Program-made: the position numbers and the translations under genes | Shown here: positions 17,634 to 26,559 of the stretch, piece by piece | Layout: each line of letters begins with the position of its first letter | How positions within the stretch are numbered: the first letter of the stretch is position 1 | The notes under the pieces: generated by a model | What the model saw: the letters and a program-made list of their open reading frames with translations, nothing else | Told to the model about the DNA's origin: nothing | The model's database searches: none | Assembly (NCBI RefSeq): GCF_000738775.1 | Contig: NZ_JPOC01000040.1 | Location: 48,188 to 112,187, forward strand | Origin: Prescottella defluvii | Lineage (GTDB): Bacteria > Actinomycetota > Actinomycetes > Mycobacteriales > Mycobacteriaceae | Length of the DNA: 64,000 nucleotides | Direction: 5' to 3'

Positions 17634-18560
17634 GTGACGACCGGTACCGTCATCCTGACCGAACTCCGAAACATCCCCGCCCAGACCTTCACGATGGGCT
17701 CCGACACCCACTATCCGGAGGAGCGGCCGGCGCATCGCGTCGAGGTCGAGGCGTTCGCCATCGAGACCCGGCAGGTCACCAACGCCCAGTACGCGTCCTT
17801 CGTCGCGGGCACCGGGTACCGGACGGTCGCCGAACGTCCCCTGGACCCCGCAGACTTCCCGGGCGCACCCGCCGAGAACCTGCAGCCGGGGTCGATGGTG
17901 TTCGTGGGGACGCCGGGCCCGGTCGATCTCCGCCACATCGACCAGTGGTGGCGGTGGACGCCGGGGGCGTCGTGGCGCCGGCCGGAGGGTCCGCGGTCCA
18001 CGCTCACCGGTCGCGGCGAGCACCCCGTTGTGCACATCGCGCACGAGGATGCGCAGGCTTACGCCGAGTGGGCCGGGCGGGCGCTGCCCACCGAGGCCCA
18101 GTGGGAGGCGGCGGCCCGCGGTGGGCTCGATCATGTCGAGTTCACGTGGGGTGGCGAACCCGAACCTGCCGGCGAGCGCCTGGCGAACTTCTGGCACGGC
18201 GACTTCCCCTGGCGCGCGGCACCGGGATACGGCAGCACGACGCCGGTCGCGTCGTACCCGCCGAATCCGTACGGGCTGTACGACATGGCCGGCAACGTCT
18301 GGGAATGGACCGACGACTGGTACGCCGACGGGCACGACACCGGACACTCGTGCTGCGCGCCGCGGAACCCGCGCGGCCCCGGCATCGAGGACAGCTACGA
18401 TCCGCGGCAACCGCAGTTCCGGGTGCCCCGCAAGGTGATCAAGGGCGGCTCGTTCCTGTGCGCCGACAGCTACTGCCGCCGCTACCGGCCCGCCGCCCGC
18501 CGGCCGCACATGGTCGACACGGGCATGAGCCACATCGGGTTTCGGTGCATCGCGCGGTGA
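17634..18560 (+). CDS. Formylglycine-generating enzyme (SUMF1/FGE)
   Basis: 308-residue copper-dependent oxidase that converts the sulfatase motif Cys to formylglycine. The catalytic pair is in GGSFLCADSYCRRYRPAAR near the C-terminus, matching the GGS(F/Y)LC...YCxRYRxAAR signature of true FGEs and separating it from EgtB-like relatives. Other family landmarks are MGSDTHYPEERPAH, ALPTEAQWEAAARGG, YDMAGNVWEWTDDWY and the final GFRCIAR. The start is a GTG at 17634 with AGGAAGGAA upstream. It surely matures the arylsulfatase encoded two genes earlier. Confidence 0.93.
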   Translation: MTTGTVILTELRNIPAQTFTMGSDTHYPEERPAHRVEVEAFAIETRQVTNAQYASFVAGTGYRTVAERPLDPADFPGAPAENLQPGSMVFVGTPGPVDLRHIDQWWRWTPGASWRRPEGPRSTLTGRGEHPVVHIAHEDAQAYAEWAGRALPTEAQWEAAARGGLDHVEFTWGGEPEPAGERLANFWHGDFPWRAAPGYGSTTPVASYPPNPYGLYDMAGNVWEWTDDWYADGHDTGHSCCAPRNPRGPGIEDSYDPRQPQFRVPRKVIKGGSFLCADSYCRRYRPAARRPHMVDTGMSHIGFRCIAR

Positions 18561-18626
18561 AAGCGTGCGGGGTGCAGACGACGCTCGTGCGCCTCGACGC
18601 GGTGTAGGCCGCCCTATACTCGGCGG

Positions 18627-19052
18627 GTGGACAACGCAGGGCACGAGTCCGACTTCACCGGCCGGCTGACGTTCCGGACCGTGTACGGAGGCCCGGACAT
18701 ACCGGGGGAGTGGATTGCCGCCGTCACCAGGGTGAAGCGCCGGCTGGGCGTGCTCCGTTTCGCCTACGATCTCGACGTGCTGCTGCACGTCGGGGGATCC
18801 ATCTCGTCGACGGACGGGCCGCCCGGATTGCGGCACCCGCGCGTGTCGGTCGCGAAACGCTCCATGACCGCGCAGATCCACATCGGTCGCGCCGATGTCC
18901 GGACGGCGTCGGATCCCGATGCGTTCGTGCGCGAGACGATCACGCGTGCGGTCCGCCAGATGATCGAGCGCATCGCAGCCAAGGATCGCGGGGTGGATGC
19001 GGCGACGGAGGACTCGAAGCTGGGAATCGTGTTCGAGGCCGAGGAGGCGTAG
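18627..19052 (+). CDS. Hypothetical protein
   Basis: 141-residue soluble protein with no motif I recognise. It begins with a GTG and is acidic at its C-terminus (KLGIVFEAEEA). The middle alternates beta-like stretches (LRFAYDLDVLLHVGG, AQIHIGRADV) and a long helix (FVRETITRAVRQMIERIAAKDRG). It ends 40 bases before the stop of a convergent hydrolase gene. Codon use is typical of the region, so it is probably a real gene, possibly transcribed from its own promoter behind the sulfatase operon. Confidence 0.6.
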   Translation: MDNAGHESDFTGRLTFRTVYGGPDIPGEWIAAVTRVKRRLGVLRFAYDLDVLLHVGGSISSTDGPPGLRHPRVSVAKRSMTAQIHIGRADVRTASDPDAFVRETITRAVRQMIERIAAKDRGVDAATEDSKLGIVFEAEEA

Positions 19053-19092
19053 CCCGCCCGGTGGCGGCCTGTGGGCCTGCGCGTCGACCGGT

Positions 19093-20193
19093 TCAGCGAG
19101 TCGGCACGTGCTCGTCGAGGAACTGCTGCGTCGACTCGGCGATCGCCGCCGCGTGGGCGTGGAACAGGTAGTGATGACCCTCCATGACCGTGACCTCCTG
19201 GATCTCCGGGTTGCTGATCGCGGCGCGGTGCGAGGGCTCCCATTCCGGTTCCACTTCGAGTGACGACGCGGCGAGGATCGACAGGGCCGGCAGGTTCGGC
19301 GGGAACACGGCGCCCTCGGCCGCCTGCACGTTTTGTGCCCCGCGGGCCATCTCGTCGAGCACGGTCGGGTTCAGCACCCACGAGTACGCACGCAGGTAGA
19401 GATCCTGCTGGTCGGAGGTGTATTCGGCGGCGTCGCCGAGACTCTGTCGGTAGTCGGCGACAAGTCCCAGGTAGTCGGTGCTCTCGTCCAGTGCGATGAG
19501 GTCTCGGGTGCCCCCGACGGCGTTGACGATCGCCATCCAACTCGGCCAGTCCGGGGAGCCCTGGGCGCCGTCGTCGGTATAGCGCTCGTCGTCGAGTCCC
19601 ACCACGGCGGCGACCTCCTGCGGGTGGTGAGTGGTCCACCACATCGCATACAGGCCCGAAACGGAATGCGGCATGAGGACGTACGGGCCCTCGATGCCCA
19701 GTGTCGCCAGCGCGGTGCGGATCTCGCCGACGATCGCCTCGCTGGTGCGGGGGGAGTCGGTGCCGTCGCTGAGGCCCAGCCCGAAGGGTTCGACGGTGAC
19801 GACCGTGTTCTGCTCTGCCAGACGTCCTGCGAGAGGAGCGAAGCCGAGGATCGGCTCCGGCGTGGCCAGGCCGGGCACCAGGACGATGGTCCGCGGTCCC
19901 GAACCTTGCACCGCCACGCTCATCCGGTGCCCGTCCACCTCGACATACCGGTGTTCGGCGCCGATCAGTTGTTCGATGGCCTGCTTGTCGTGTGGCGTCT
20001 TCCACCAGTGGTAGGCCGCCGAAAATGATACTGCCGCAACGAGACCGGCGGAAATCCATCGCACCGCGCGAAGCAGCCGGCACCGCGGCTTCCGGGTCTG
20101 CGATTCGCCTGTTCCGCTTGGTGGTTCACTGTCGCTCCGCCCGTCTGGTGCCCCGCCCACGGTAATCGGACCAGTCCTCCCCGGTGTCCCCAT
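19093..20193 (-). CDS. Membrane-anchored alpha/beta hydrolase
   Basis: 366-residue alpha/beta-hydrolase with one N-terminal membrane segment at about residues 43-60 (VRWISAGLVAAVSFSAAY), which places the catalytic domain outside the membrane. The nucleophile elbow reads PHSVSGLYA, with Ser between His and Val then Ser-Gly. LVPGLATPEP holds the oxyanion region and the C-terminal GHHYLFHAH probably carries the catalytic His. Substrate unknown. The start at 20193 could be later, since the first 40 residues are low-complexity. Confidence 0.72.
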   Translation of the reverse strand: MGTPGRTGPITVGGAPDGRSDSEPPSGTGESQTRKPRCRLLRAVRWISAGLVAAVSFSAAYHWWKTPHDKQAIEQLIGAEHRYVEVDGHRMSVAVQGSGPRTIVLVPGLATPEPILGFAPLAGRLAEQNTVVTVEPFGLGLSDGTDSPRTSEAIVGEIRTALATLGIEGPYVLMPHSVSGLYAMWWTTHHPQEVAAVVGLDDERYTDDGAQGSPDWPSWMAIVNAVGGTRDLIALDESTDYLGLVADYRQSLGDAAEYTSDQQDLYLRAYSWVLNPTVLDEMARGAQNVQAAEGAVFPPNLPALSILAASSLEVEPEWEPSHRAAISNPEIQEVTVMEGHHYLFHAHAAAIAESTQQFLDEHVPTR

Positions 20194-20480
20194 GAGGTCA
20201 ACCTATCCCTCGTCGGTCTCACGGCGGAGTCTTTTTACTACATTGCGTAGTAGTGGGGCGCCGGCGACCGGCTCGCACACCGGGTGCCAGTACGTGCCAC
20301 AACGGCAGATCGTGTCATCCTGCTACTGTGCGCCAGGACACATTCAGGGGTGGCTGGCGGAACGCCTCCGGTACGGGTCGGCCGAGTGGCCGCGCTGTCG
20401 GTGCGGCGCCTGGATGTCGACCGAAATGCTTGATTATCAAGAACATCGGAAGAAACTCGAAGGTAGAAACGGAGACACGC

Positions 20481-20906
20481 ATGACCCGGTCACTCGTACG
20501 CAGCATCGTCGTCGCGGCCGACGCGGACAGCGTCTGGTCCCACATCGGCGACTTCGACGGCCTGGGCGCCTGGCATCCCAGCGTCCCGCCGTCCGAAATC
20601 GAGGGCGACCCGACGCATGTCGGCTCGATTCGTACCTTCTCGGTCGACGGCCGCGTCGTCGCGCGGGAGGAACTCGTCGCCCGCGATCCCGCGGCCCGCA
20701 GCTACAGCTACGAGGTGCTCGACCCGATGCTGCCGATCCGCGACTACGTCGCCACCCTCGCGGTGACCCCGCAGGGCGACAAGTCCGAGATCCTCTGGAG
20801 CGCACGGTACGAATCCGAGGACGACGCGGTCGCCACCGTGGAACAGATCTTCGGCGACGGCGTCTACGTCGCGGGCCTGCAAGCGGTGCAGGCGCGCTTC
20901 GCCTGA
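20481..20906 (+). CDS. SRPBCC (START-like) family protein
   Basis: 141-residue polyketide-cyclase/dehydrase-like SRPBCC protein with a helix-grip lipid or small-ligand cavity. Family features are VVAADADSVWSHIGDFDGLGAWHPSV at the N-terminus and a long final helix DGVYVAGLQAVQARF. The ATG at 20481 has GGAG 6 nt upstream; longer in-frame starts lack a ribosome site. No partner gene is adjacent, so the ligand is unknown. A nested palindrome follows the stop. Confidence 0.78.
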   Translation: MTRSLVRSIVVAADADSVWSHIGDFDGLGAWHPSVPPSEIEGDPTHVGSIRTFSVDGRVVAREELVARDPAARSYSYEVLDPMLPIRDYVATLAVTPQGDKSEILWSARYESEDDAVATVEQIFGDGVYVAGLQAVQARFA

Positions 20907-20921
20907 CCTGCCCCGGCCATC

Positions 20922-20972
20922 AGCTGAAGGGTCCCTTCACGCGCTGACAGCGCATGAAGGGACCCTTCAGCT
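20922..20972. terminator. 51-base nested palindrome, bidirectional terminator
   Basis: Two 18-bp perfectly complementary arms (20922-20939 and 20955-20972) enclose an inner GCGCT/AGCGC stem. Each arm is itself palindromic around TGAAGGG and CCCTTCA, so the element can fold as one long hairpin or as two small ones. It lies between convergent genes, with one end touching the stop of the downstream minus-strand gene, and should terminate both transcripts. Confidence 0.8.
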
Positions 20973-22229
20973 CTACTCGGGGTCCGGGGCGGCGGCGGGA
21001 ATCGGCATGCAGAGGAACGGGACGAGGGCCCGGTTCGCCGGATCGGCGTAGGGGTCGGGTTGGATCCAGTGGACGCGGCCGCGGGTGCGGGTGTCGAGGT
21101 TCACCGATTCGCGTGTGCCGCTGGGGGATTGTGCGGTGAGCCCGCCGTGGGCGATCCATTCCGTGCCGCCGGCGCCACGGGCGATGTCGGCGCGGGTGGC
21201 GGCGGCACGTACCCGTGCGACGGTGGTGGGATCGTCGACCGGGATCAGTCGGCGCGCGTCGTCGAGCACGCGGACGGGATGGGGTGGTGGGTCGACGCGC
21301 ACCGTCCCGTACCGGCGGTCGTGTCGCATGTGCGGCTCGGTCGTGTCGAGTAGATACAGGTGTCCGTCGTCGACGACGCTGCGCCCGCCCTCGGTGCACA
21401 GGCGCTCGACGGTCACCGACCCATCCGCGCCCAGATCGCAGCGGAACACGTCGTGCTCGGACGTGATCCAGCAGCCGTTCGCGTCGGCGTGGACGGCGCG
21501 GGTCCAGTGGTCACGCGGCCGCTCGGCGGTCATCGGCAGCAGGTATTCGACCACCCGCGGCGGTATGGCCGCGGTATCGGCATGCAGCAGAACGGGATCG
21601 GCTCGGTCCATCACCCACACGTCGGTCCCGGAGATCGACACCGCACCCGCCACGAACTCGGAATCGGTTGCGGGGACGTCGTCGAGGTCCAGGTCGACGA
21701 GTACGCCCGTCAAGACGTACGGGTCGTCCTCCGATGCGGGCTCCTGGCTCGACCAGAAGATGCGCGGCGTCGCCTCGACGTCGGTCAGGCGCTCGCTGCC
21801 GTGGACGAGGCGGGTGCCGGTCGGTGTCCGTTCCCGTCGGTGGCTCACTACGCGCACCCGCCGTACACGTCCGCGCACCGGCAGGGGATCGCCGGATCCC
21901 ATATCGAAATCGGCGAAGAGGGCCCCGTGGACCTCGACCCGGCTGGTGGTCGGCCGATCCGCGTACCACTTCGCGGCCCAGCCGTCACCGGACAACTCGT
22001 GCAGCCAGTGCAGGCCGCTCTCCGGATCGCCTCCGGGCATGTGTCCGTACGCCGGACGCGCGGTGGCGCGGAAGGTCTGCGCATACGACGCGGGTGGGGT
22101 CTCCGCCTCGCCGAACGTGAGGTGCGTTTCGACGAGGTCGCCCACTGCCGGCGGGGCGAGGGAACGGTCGTCGAGGATCCAGCCGGGAACGAACATGGTG
22201 AGCGTGCGATGGGCCGATGCGGTTGTCAT
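20973..22229 (-). CDS. Hypothetical protein with propeller-like C-terminal region
   Basis: 418-residue soluble protein without a family I can name firmly. The first 150 residues (GWILDDRSLAPPAVGDLVETHLTFGE onward) resemble actinobacterial DUF6578-like modules; the rest contains repeating strands such as GCWITSEHDVFRCDLGADG and SVVDDGHLYLLDTTEP that suggest a beta-propeller. No signal peptide or membrane segment is seen. I chose the ATG at 22229; a GTG at 22247 is an alternative. It reads toward the nested palindrome that separates it from the SRPBCC gene. Confidence 0.62.
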   Translation of the reverse strand: MTTASAHRTLTMFVPGWILDDRSLAPPAVGDLVETHLTFGEAETPPASYAQTFRATARPAYGHMPGGDPESGLHWLHELSGDGWAAKWYADRPTTSRVEVHGALFADFDMGSGDPLPVRGRVRRVRVVSHRRERTPTGTRLVHGSERLTDVEATPRIFWSSQEPASEDDPYVLTGVLVDLDLDDVPATDSEFVAGAVSISGTDVWVMDRADPVLLHADTAAIPPRVVEYLLPMTAERPRDHWTRAVHADANGCWITSEHDVFRCDLGADGSVTVERLCTEGGRSVVDDGHLYLLDTTEPHMRHDRRYGTVRVDPPPHPVRVLDDARRLIPVDDPTTVARVRAAATRADIARGAGGTEWIAHGGLTAQSPSGTRESVNLDTRTRGRVHWIQPDPYADPANRALVPFLCMPIPAAAPDPE

Positions 22230-22330
22230 CGAAAGAACCCCGCGCACTCGGAAGACCGACGGGCGACGCCGTCGGGCGCGGGGCTACCTTGCGTGCGAGC
22301 GTAGCGGAACGGTGGTCTCTCCGAAACCCG

Positions 22331-22717
22331 TCACGGGCGGCGGCCCGAGCAGTCGATGCACGTCGTGGCGGCGGGGAGTGCGTCCAGGCGTGCCTCGGCG
22401 ATCGGTGTCCCGCAGTGCACGCAGACTCCGTAGGCGCCGTCCTCGAGGCGCTGCGCCGCCTCCGCCAGGTCGTCCAGATCTCGTCGAGCCTCCGCGAGCA
22501 GCGCCGAGACCTGGGCCCGCTCGAAGGCGATGGTCGACCCTTCTGGGTCGTGCTCGTCGTCGTCCGTCGTGAACTCGGACCCCTCCACTATTCCGGTGAA
22601 CCGCGCGGTGAGCGCCGCGATCCGGCGCTGGGTGTCGGCGCGTTCCCGGTCGATCCGGGCGCGGTGCCGGACAGCACTCGCTTCGGCGTCCGATTCCGGG
22701 GTGGTGTCGTCCTTCAT
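22331..22717 (-). CDS. TraR/DksA-type C4 zinc-finger protein
   Basis: 128-residue protein with an N-terminal coiled-coil (about residues 15-85) and a C-terminal four-cysteine zinc finger, [10 protein letters not shown] then TTCIDCSG. Such small DksA-like proteins are thought to reach the RNA polymerase secondary channel, but for actinobacterial members the effect is not well defined. It is divergent from furA, with 66 bases between the two starts. [17 protein letters not shown] marks the first helix. Confidence 0.85.
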   Translation of the reverse strand: MKDDTTPESDAEASAVRHRARIDRERADTQRRIAALTARFTGIVEGSEFTTDDDEHDPEGSTIAFERAQVSALLAEARRDLDDLAEAAQRLEDGAYGVCVHCGTPIAEARLDALPAATTCIDCSGRRP

Positions 22718-22749
22718 GGGAGCCCATCTATCTGGATCTCATCGTTCTT

Positions 22750-22777
22750 TTGACTTATTCCAGAAAAGTGGCATGCT
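22750..22777 (+). promoter_or_regulatory. Probable furA-katA promoter
   Basis: TTGACT at 22750-22755 and CATGCT at 22772-22777, 16 nt apart, just upstream of the furA ATG at 22784. The spacer is AT-rich (TATTCCAGAAAA), unlike the surrounding sequence, and resembles the FurA-controlled mycobacterial furA promoter region. Autoregulation by FurA is inferred. Confidence 0.5.
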
Positions 22778-22783
22778 GGAGCC

Positions 22784-23314
22784 ATGCAACAAGGAGAGCA
22801 CGACTTCGACCCCCGCGCCCGGCTACGGGACGCGGGTCTGCGGGTCACGGCTCCACGCGTTGCGGTCCTGAACACCGTTGCCGCCAATCCGCATTCGGGT
22901 GCGGACGAGATCGCCACCGAGGTGCGCCGTCAGCTCGGGGCGGTCTCGACCCAGGCGATCTACGACGTGCTCGGGGCCTGCGTCCGGGTGGGGTTGCTGC
23001 GCCGGATCGAGCCTGCGGGCTCGCCGGCGCGGTACGAGACCCGCACCGCGGACAACCATCACCACCTGGTGTGCCGCTCGTGCGGCACGGTCGTCGACGT
23101 CGACTGCGTCGTCGGCCACGCTCCCTGCCTGGAGCCCTCGAGCAGCCACGGCTTCGAGATCGACGAGGCCGAGGTCGTGTTCTGGGGTTTGTGTCCCGAT
23201 TGCCGAGACGATTCGGCGAAAACCGGGGCGCAGGCCGTTACCAGCTCACAGAATCAAGACGATGTGCCCGGATCGGGTGGGTCGATCACTTCGAAGACAG
23301 CCACAGCCCAGTAG
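22784..23314 (+). CDS. furA: Fur-family peroxide/iron regulator of catalase
   Basis: 176-residue Fur-family repressor. The winged-helix region includes [19 protein letters not shown] and [19 protein letters not shown]; the metal region contains [17 protein letters not shown] and a C-terminal CPDC, giving a structural four-cysteine zinc site. It lies 20 nt before katA and is transcribed with it, the same arrangement as mycobacterial furA-katG, so it most likely senses oxidation and represses the catalase operon. The C-terminal 35 residues are an unstructured tail. Confidence 0.88.
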   Translation: MQQGEHDFDPRARLRDAGLRVTAPRVAVLNTVAANPHSGADEIATEVRRQLGAVSTQAIYDVLGACVRVGLLRRIEPAGSPARYETRTADNHHHLVCRSCGTVVDVDCVVGHAPCLEPSSSHGFEIDEAEVVFWGLCPDCRDDSAKTGAQAVTSSQNQDDVPGSGGSITSKTATAQ

Positions 23315-23334
23315 TGCCAAGGAGGCTTCGCAAA

Positions 23335-24801
23335 ATGACGTCCGCACAATCACGTCCGACGACGAACAACTTCGGAATCCCCGTTGCCAGTGACGACGAG
23401 TCGCTCACCGCGGGGACGCAGGGCCCGATTCTTCTGCACGACCACTACCTGATCGAGAAGCTCGCGCAGTTCAACCGCGAGCGGGTGCCGGAGCGGATCG
23501 TGCACGCCAAGGGCGGTGGCGCGTTCGGCGAACTGGTCATCACCGGCGACGTCAGCAAGTACACCAAGGCGAAGTTCCTGCAGCCCGGCAAGAAGACCGA
23601 GTCGCTGGTGCGCTTCTCCACCGTCGCCGGCGAGCAGGGCAGCCCCGACACCTGGCGCGACCCGCGCGGTTTCGCGATGAAGTTCTACACCGAGGAAGGC
23701 AACTACGACCTCGTCGGCAACAACACGCCGATCTTCTTCATCAAGGACCCCATCAAGTTCCCCGACTTCATCCGCTCGCAGAAGCGGCTCCCGGGCTCGG
23801 GCCTGCGCGACCACGACATGCAGTGGGACTTCTGGACGCTGCGTCCGGAGACCGCGCACCAGGTGACGTGGCTGATGGGTGACCGCGGCATCCCGAAGAC
23901 GTGGCGTCACATGGACGGTTTCGGCTCGCACACCTACCAGTGGGTGAACGCGGCCGGTGAGCGCTTCTGGGTCAAGTACCACTTCAAGACCGACCAGGGC
24001 ATCGAGTTCCTCACCCAGTCCGAGGCCGACACCCTCGCCGGCACCGACCCGGACTACCACCGCGCCGATCTGTACGACGCGATCGACCGCGGCGAGTTCC
24101 CGAGCTGGACCATGAAGGTTCAGGTCATGCCGGTCGCGGAGGCGGAGGGCTACCGCTTCAACCCGTTCGACCTGACGAAGGTGTGGTCGCAGAAGGACTA
24201 CCCGCTCATCGAGGTCGGCAAGTGGACGCTCAACCGCAATCCGGAGAACTTCTTCGCGCAGATCGAGCAGGCGTCGTTCGAGCCGTCGAACGTGGTGCCC
24301 GGCATCGGGTTCAGCCCCGACAAGATGCTGCTGGGCCGCGTCTTCTCGTACGCCGACGCCCACCGCTACCGCATCGGCACCAACTACGCCGATCTGCCGG
24401 TGAACGCGCCGAAGTGCCCCGTGAACTCCTACTCCAAGGAGGGCGCGATGCGGTACAGCTTCAACTCCGCCGACACCCCGGTGTACGCGCCCAACTCGTA
24501 CGGCGGTCCGCACGCGGATCCGTCGGCCGCCGGCGACGAGGGCCTGTGGGCGTTCGACGGCGAGGCGGTGCGAGCCGGGTACATCCAGCACCCGGAGGAC
24601 GGCGACTTCACGCAGGCCGGAACCCTGGTCCGCGAGGTGCTCGACGACGCAGCCCGCGAGCGTCTGGTGAGCAACATCGTCGGCCACGCGCTCGGCGGTG
24701 TCAGTGAGCCCGTGCTGCAGCGGGTGTTCGAGTACTGGAAGAACGTGGACGCCGAACTCGGCAAGAAGGTCGAGGTAGGCGTGCGCGCCGGCCAGAAGTA
24801 G
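23335..24801 (+). CDS. katA: Monofunctional heme catalase
   Basis: 488-residue clade III-type small-subunit catalase that dismutates hydrogen peroxide. The distal His is in [13 protein letters not shown], the distal Asn in [15 protein letters not shown], and the proximal heme Tyr in [14 protein letters not shown]. The length is normal for small-subunit catalases. The ATG at 23335 is preceded by AAGGAGG (10 nt spacing); an upstream open stretch in this frame only shadows furA. It ends in a strong terminator. Regulation by the FurA encoded just upstream is expected. Confidence 0.95.
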   Translation: MTSAQSRPTTNNFGIPVASDDESLTAGTQGPILLHDHYLIEKLAQFNRERVPERIVHAKGGGAFGELVITGDVSKYTKAKFLQPGKKTESLVRFSTVAGEQGSPDTWRDPRGFAMKFYTEEGNYDLVGNNTPIFFIKDPIKFPDFIRSQKRLPGSGLRDHDMQWDFWTLRPETAHQVTWLMGDRGIPKTWRHMDGFGSHTYQWVNAAGERFWVKYHFKTDQGIEFLTQSEADTLAGTDPDYHRADLYDAIDRGEFPSWTMKVQVMPVAEAEGYRFNPFDLTKVWSQKDYPLIEVGKWTLNRNPENFFAQIEQASFEPSNVVPGIGFSPDKMLLGRVFSYADAHRYRIGTNYADLPVNAPKCPVNSYSKEGAMRYSFNSADTPVYAPNSYGGPHADPSAAGDEGLWAFDGEAVRAGYIQHPEDGDFTQAGTLVREVLDDAARERLVSNIVGHALGGVSEPVLQRVFEYWKNVDAELGKKVEVGVRAGQK

Positions 24802-24812
24802 CCCGACGCACC

Positions 24813-24852
24813 CGATGGGCCCGTTCCGGACAATTCCGGAACGGGCCCATCG
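24813..24852 (+). terminator. katA terminator
   Basis: Perfect 18-bp inverted repeat beginning CGATGGGCCCGTTCCGGA, with a CAAT loop, 11 nt after the katA stop. It is strong enough to act in both orientations and also lies ahead of the minus-strand micro-ORF end. Confidence 0.85.
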
Positions 24853-24884
24853 GCATTGGCGAACCTGCCGGCGTCACCGACTCG

Positions 24885-24947
24885 TCAGGGGAGCAGGCCC
24901 CACCAGTAGATGACCGTTGCTGCCAGCCATAGAAGCACCGTGTCCAT
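24885..24947 (-). CDS. 20-residue hydrophobic micro-protein
   Basis: A very short reading frame, MDTVLLWLAATVIYWWGLLP, preceded by a good GGGAGGCGG ribosome site 4-5 nt before the ATG. The product would be a single membrane-spanning helix with three tryptophans and almost no polar residues. It lies about 150 nt downstream of the PLP-decarboxylase stop on the same strand, so it may be the last cistron of that operon or an independent small membrane protein. I know no named family. Reality rests on the ribosome site and amino acid composition only. Confidence 0.45.
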   Translation of the reverse strand: MDTVLLWLAATVIYWWGLLP

Positions 24948-25095
24948 AACCGCCTCCCAAGCACTCGAGGACTGCCTTCATCATGCCCCTCGGCGTCGGG
25001 TCTGAACAAACACGGCAAAGCCGTACACGCGTGGGCCGTCGGGCGACACCCCGCTGGTGCTCGGCCTGCCGTGCGCGACGCTGTGCGGGTGACGG

Positions 25096-26559
25096 TCACG
25101 GCTCGAGGAACCGTGCCAGGAACTCGATCAGCAGTCGTTGGGCGACCGCCGCCGGCAACGCCTCGATCAGGGCGAGGACGTCCGCCTGGGGGCCCGTCAG
25201 CCCGGCCTTCGGGTCGAGTCCGGCGAGCCCGAGGACGGCGGCGCTGACCTCGCTGGTGAGGTCGGCGGGATCGATCTGTGCGGCGGCCGCGACCAGGTCG
25301 GCGGGGGCCTGCGCGCCCGGGACCCCGCGGGTGTGGTCCGCCGCCTTCTCCAGCGCCGCGATCAGGTCGTCGACGACCCGTTCGGTCACCGGCGTGATCG
25401 TCAGGTGCGTGGTGCGCGGCAGCACGGTGCCGTCCGACTGGGTGTGCTGGGGCTGCGGTTGCAGCGCCCACCCGTCGTTGCTCGCGGCGTCGGACCAGCG
25501 GTGCGGGTCGACGCGGCGCTCCGGGGGTACCGCACCGTCCGCCGCGATCGCCAGCAGTGGGCCGACGGGATCGCCGACGACCCGCAACCCCTCGATGCCC
25601 GCGACCGCGTCACGGATCCGAGCGGTCGCCCGCGCGATCGGCCCGACCAGTTCCGCGAACCCCTCCTCGCCGAGGGCCTGCGTCACCGCCCAACCGGCCG
25701 CGATCGGCATGACGCTGCGCGAGCCCAGCAGCGTCGGATTGACCACCGAGTAGCCGGGCCACGACGTGGTGGCGAACCAGTGCGCGCGGTGCCGGTCCCG
25801 GTCGCGGTAGAGCAGCAGAGACACCCCCTTGGGGGCGTACCCGTACTTGTGCAGGTCCACCGACAGGCTGGCCACTCCCGGCACCGTCAGGTCCCACGGC
25901 GGCGTCGGTCCCGGCCACCACGGCAGCACCCAGCCGCCGATGCAGCCGTCCACGTGCAGCGGGACGTCCTGGGCTGCACACAGTTCGGCGATCTGCGCGA
26001 CGGGATCGAGGGCTCCGTGCGCATACGACGGCGTGCTCGCGACGACCAGTGCCACGTCGGGCGACAGGGCCGCCGCGACATCCTCGGGACGCAGGCGCGC
26101 GGTGACGGGATCCACCGGCAGCACCTCGAGTCGCAGATCCAGGTGCTGGGCCGCCTTGTGGAAGGCCGCGTGCGCCGTCGCGCCGATCAGCAGCGTCGGA
26201 CGATGCTCGGCCCCGGTTCGCCGTCGCCACGTGTCCCGCGCGGATTTCACCGCGAGCATGCAACTTTCGGTGCCACCGCTCGTGACGGAGCCGACGACGT
26301 CGGGATCGCCGCCCGCGAGCACACGGCGGCCCAGGTCGACGAGATCACGCTCCATCGCCGCGATCGACGGAAACGTGGTGGGGTCCAGACCGTTCAGTGA
26401 CTGCACCCGCAGCGCCGCGGCCCCCGCCAGGTCCGCGAGTTCGGCGACACCCGGGTCGTACACGTACGACAGCAGGCGCCCGCCCGACGTCGGGGCGTCG
26501 GCTGCGCGGAGGGCGTCGAGGCGTGCGAGGACGTCGGCGGGATCGTGGCGGAACTGCAT
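25096..26559 (-). CDS. PLP-dependent group II decarboxylase
   Basis: 487-residue fold-type I PLP enzyme of the glutamate/tyrosine decarboxylase and sphingosine-phosphate lyase group. The Schiff-base lysine is in SVDLHKYGYAPKG; VTSGGTESCMLAVKSAR binds the phosphate; and VDGCIGGWVLPWW holds the Asp that contacts the pyridine nitrogen. It may decarboxylate an amino acid or cleave an amino-alcohol phosphate; the sequence does not decide. Its ATG shares one base with the stop of the upstream MFS gene, so the two form an operon and the transporter probably handles the same compound. Confidence 0.82.
   Translation of the reverse strand: MQFRHDPADVLARLDALRAADAPTSGGRLLSYVYDPGVAELADLAGAAALRVQSLNGLDPTTFPSIAAMERDLVDLGRRVLAGGDPDVVGSVTSGGTESCMLAVKSARDTWRRRTGAEHRPTLLIGATAHAAFHKAAQHLDLRLEVLPVDPVTARLRPEDVAAALSPDVALVVASTPSYAHGALDPVAQIAELCAAQDVPLHVDGCIGGWVLPWWPGPTPPWDLTVPGVASLSVDLHKYGYAPKGVSLLLYRDRDRHRAHWFATTSWPGYSVVNPTLLGSRSVMPIAAGWAVTQALGEEGFAELVGPIARATARIRDAVAGIEGLRVVGDPVGPLLAIAADGAVPPERRVDPHRWSDAASNDGWALQPQPQHTQSDGTVLPRTTHLTITPVTERVVDDLIAALEKAADHTRGVPGAQAPADLVAAAAQIDPADLTSEVSAAVLGLAGLDPKAGLTGPQADVLALIEALPAAVAQRLLIEFLARFLEP

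Noticed and set aside
16896..18881. 661-codon minus-strand open frame over HAD and FGE
   Set aside because: Antisense to two genes with complete catalytic motifs; the product is low-complexity.
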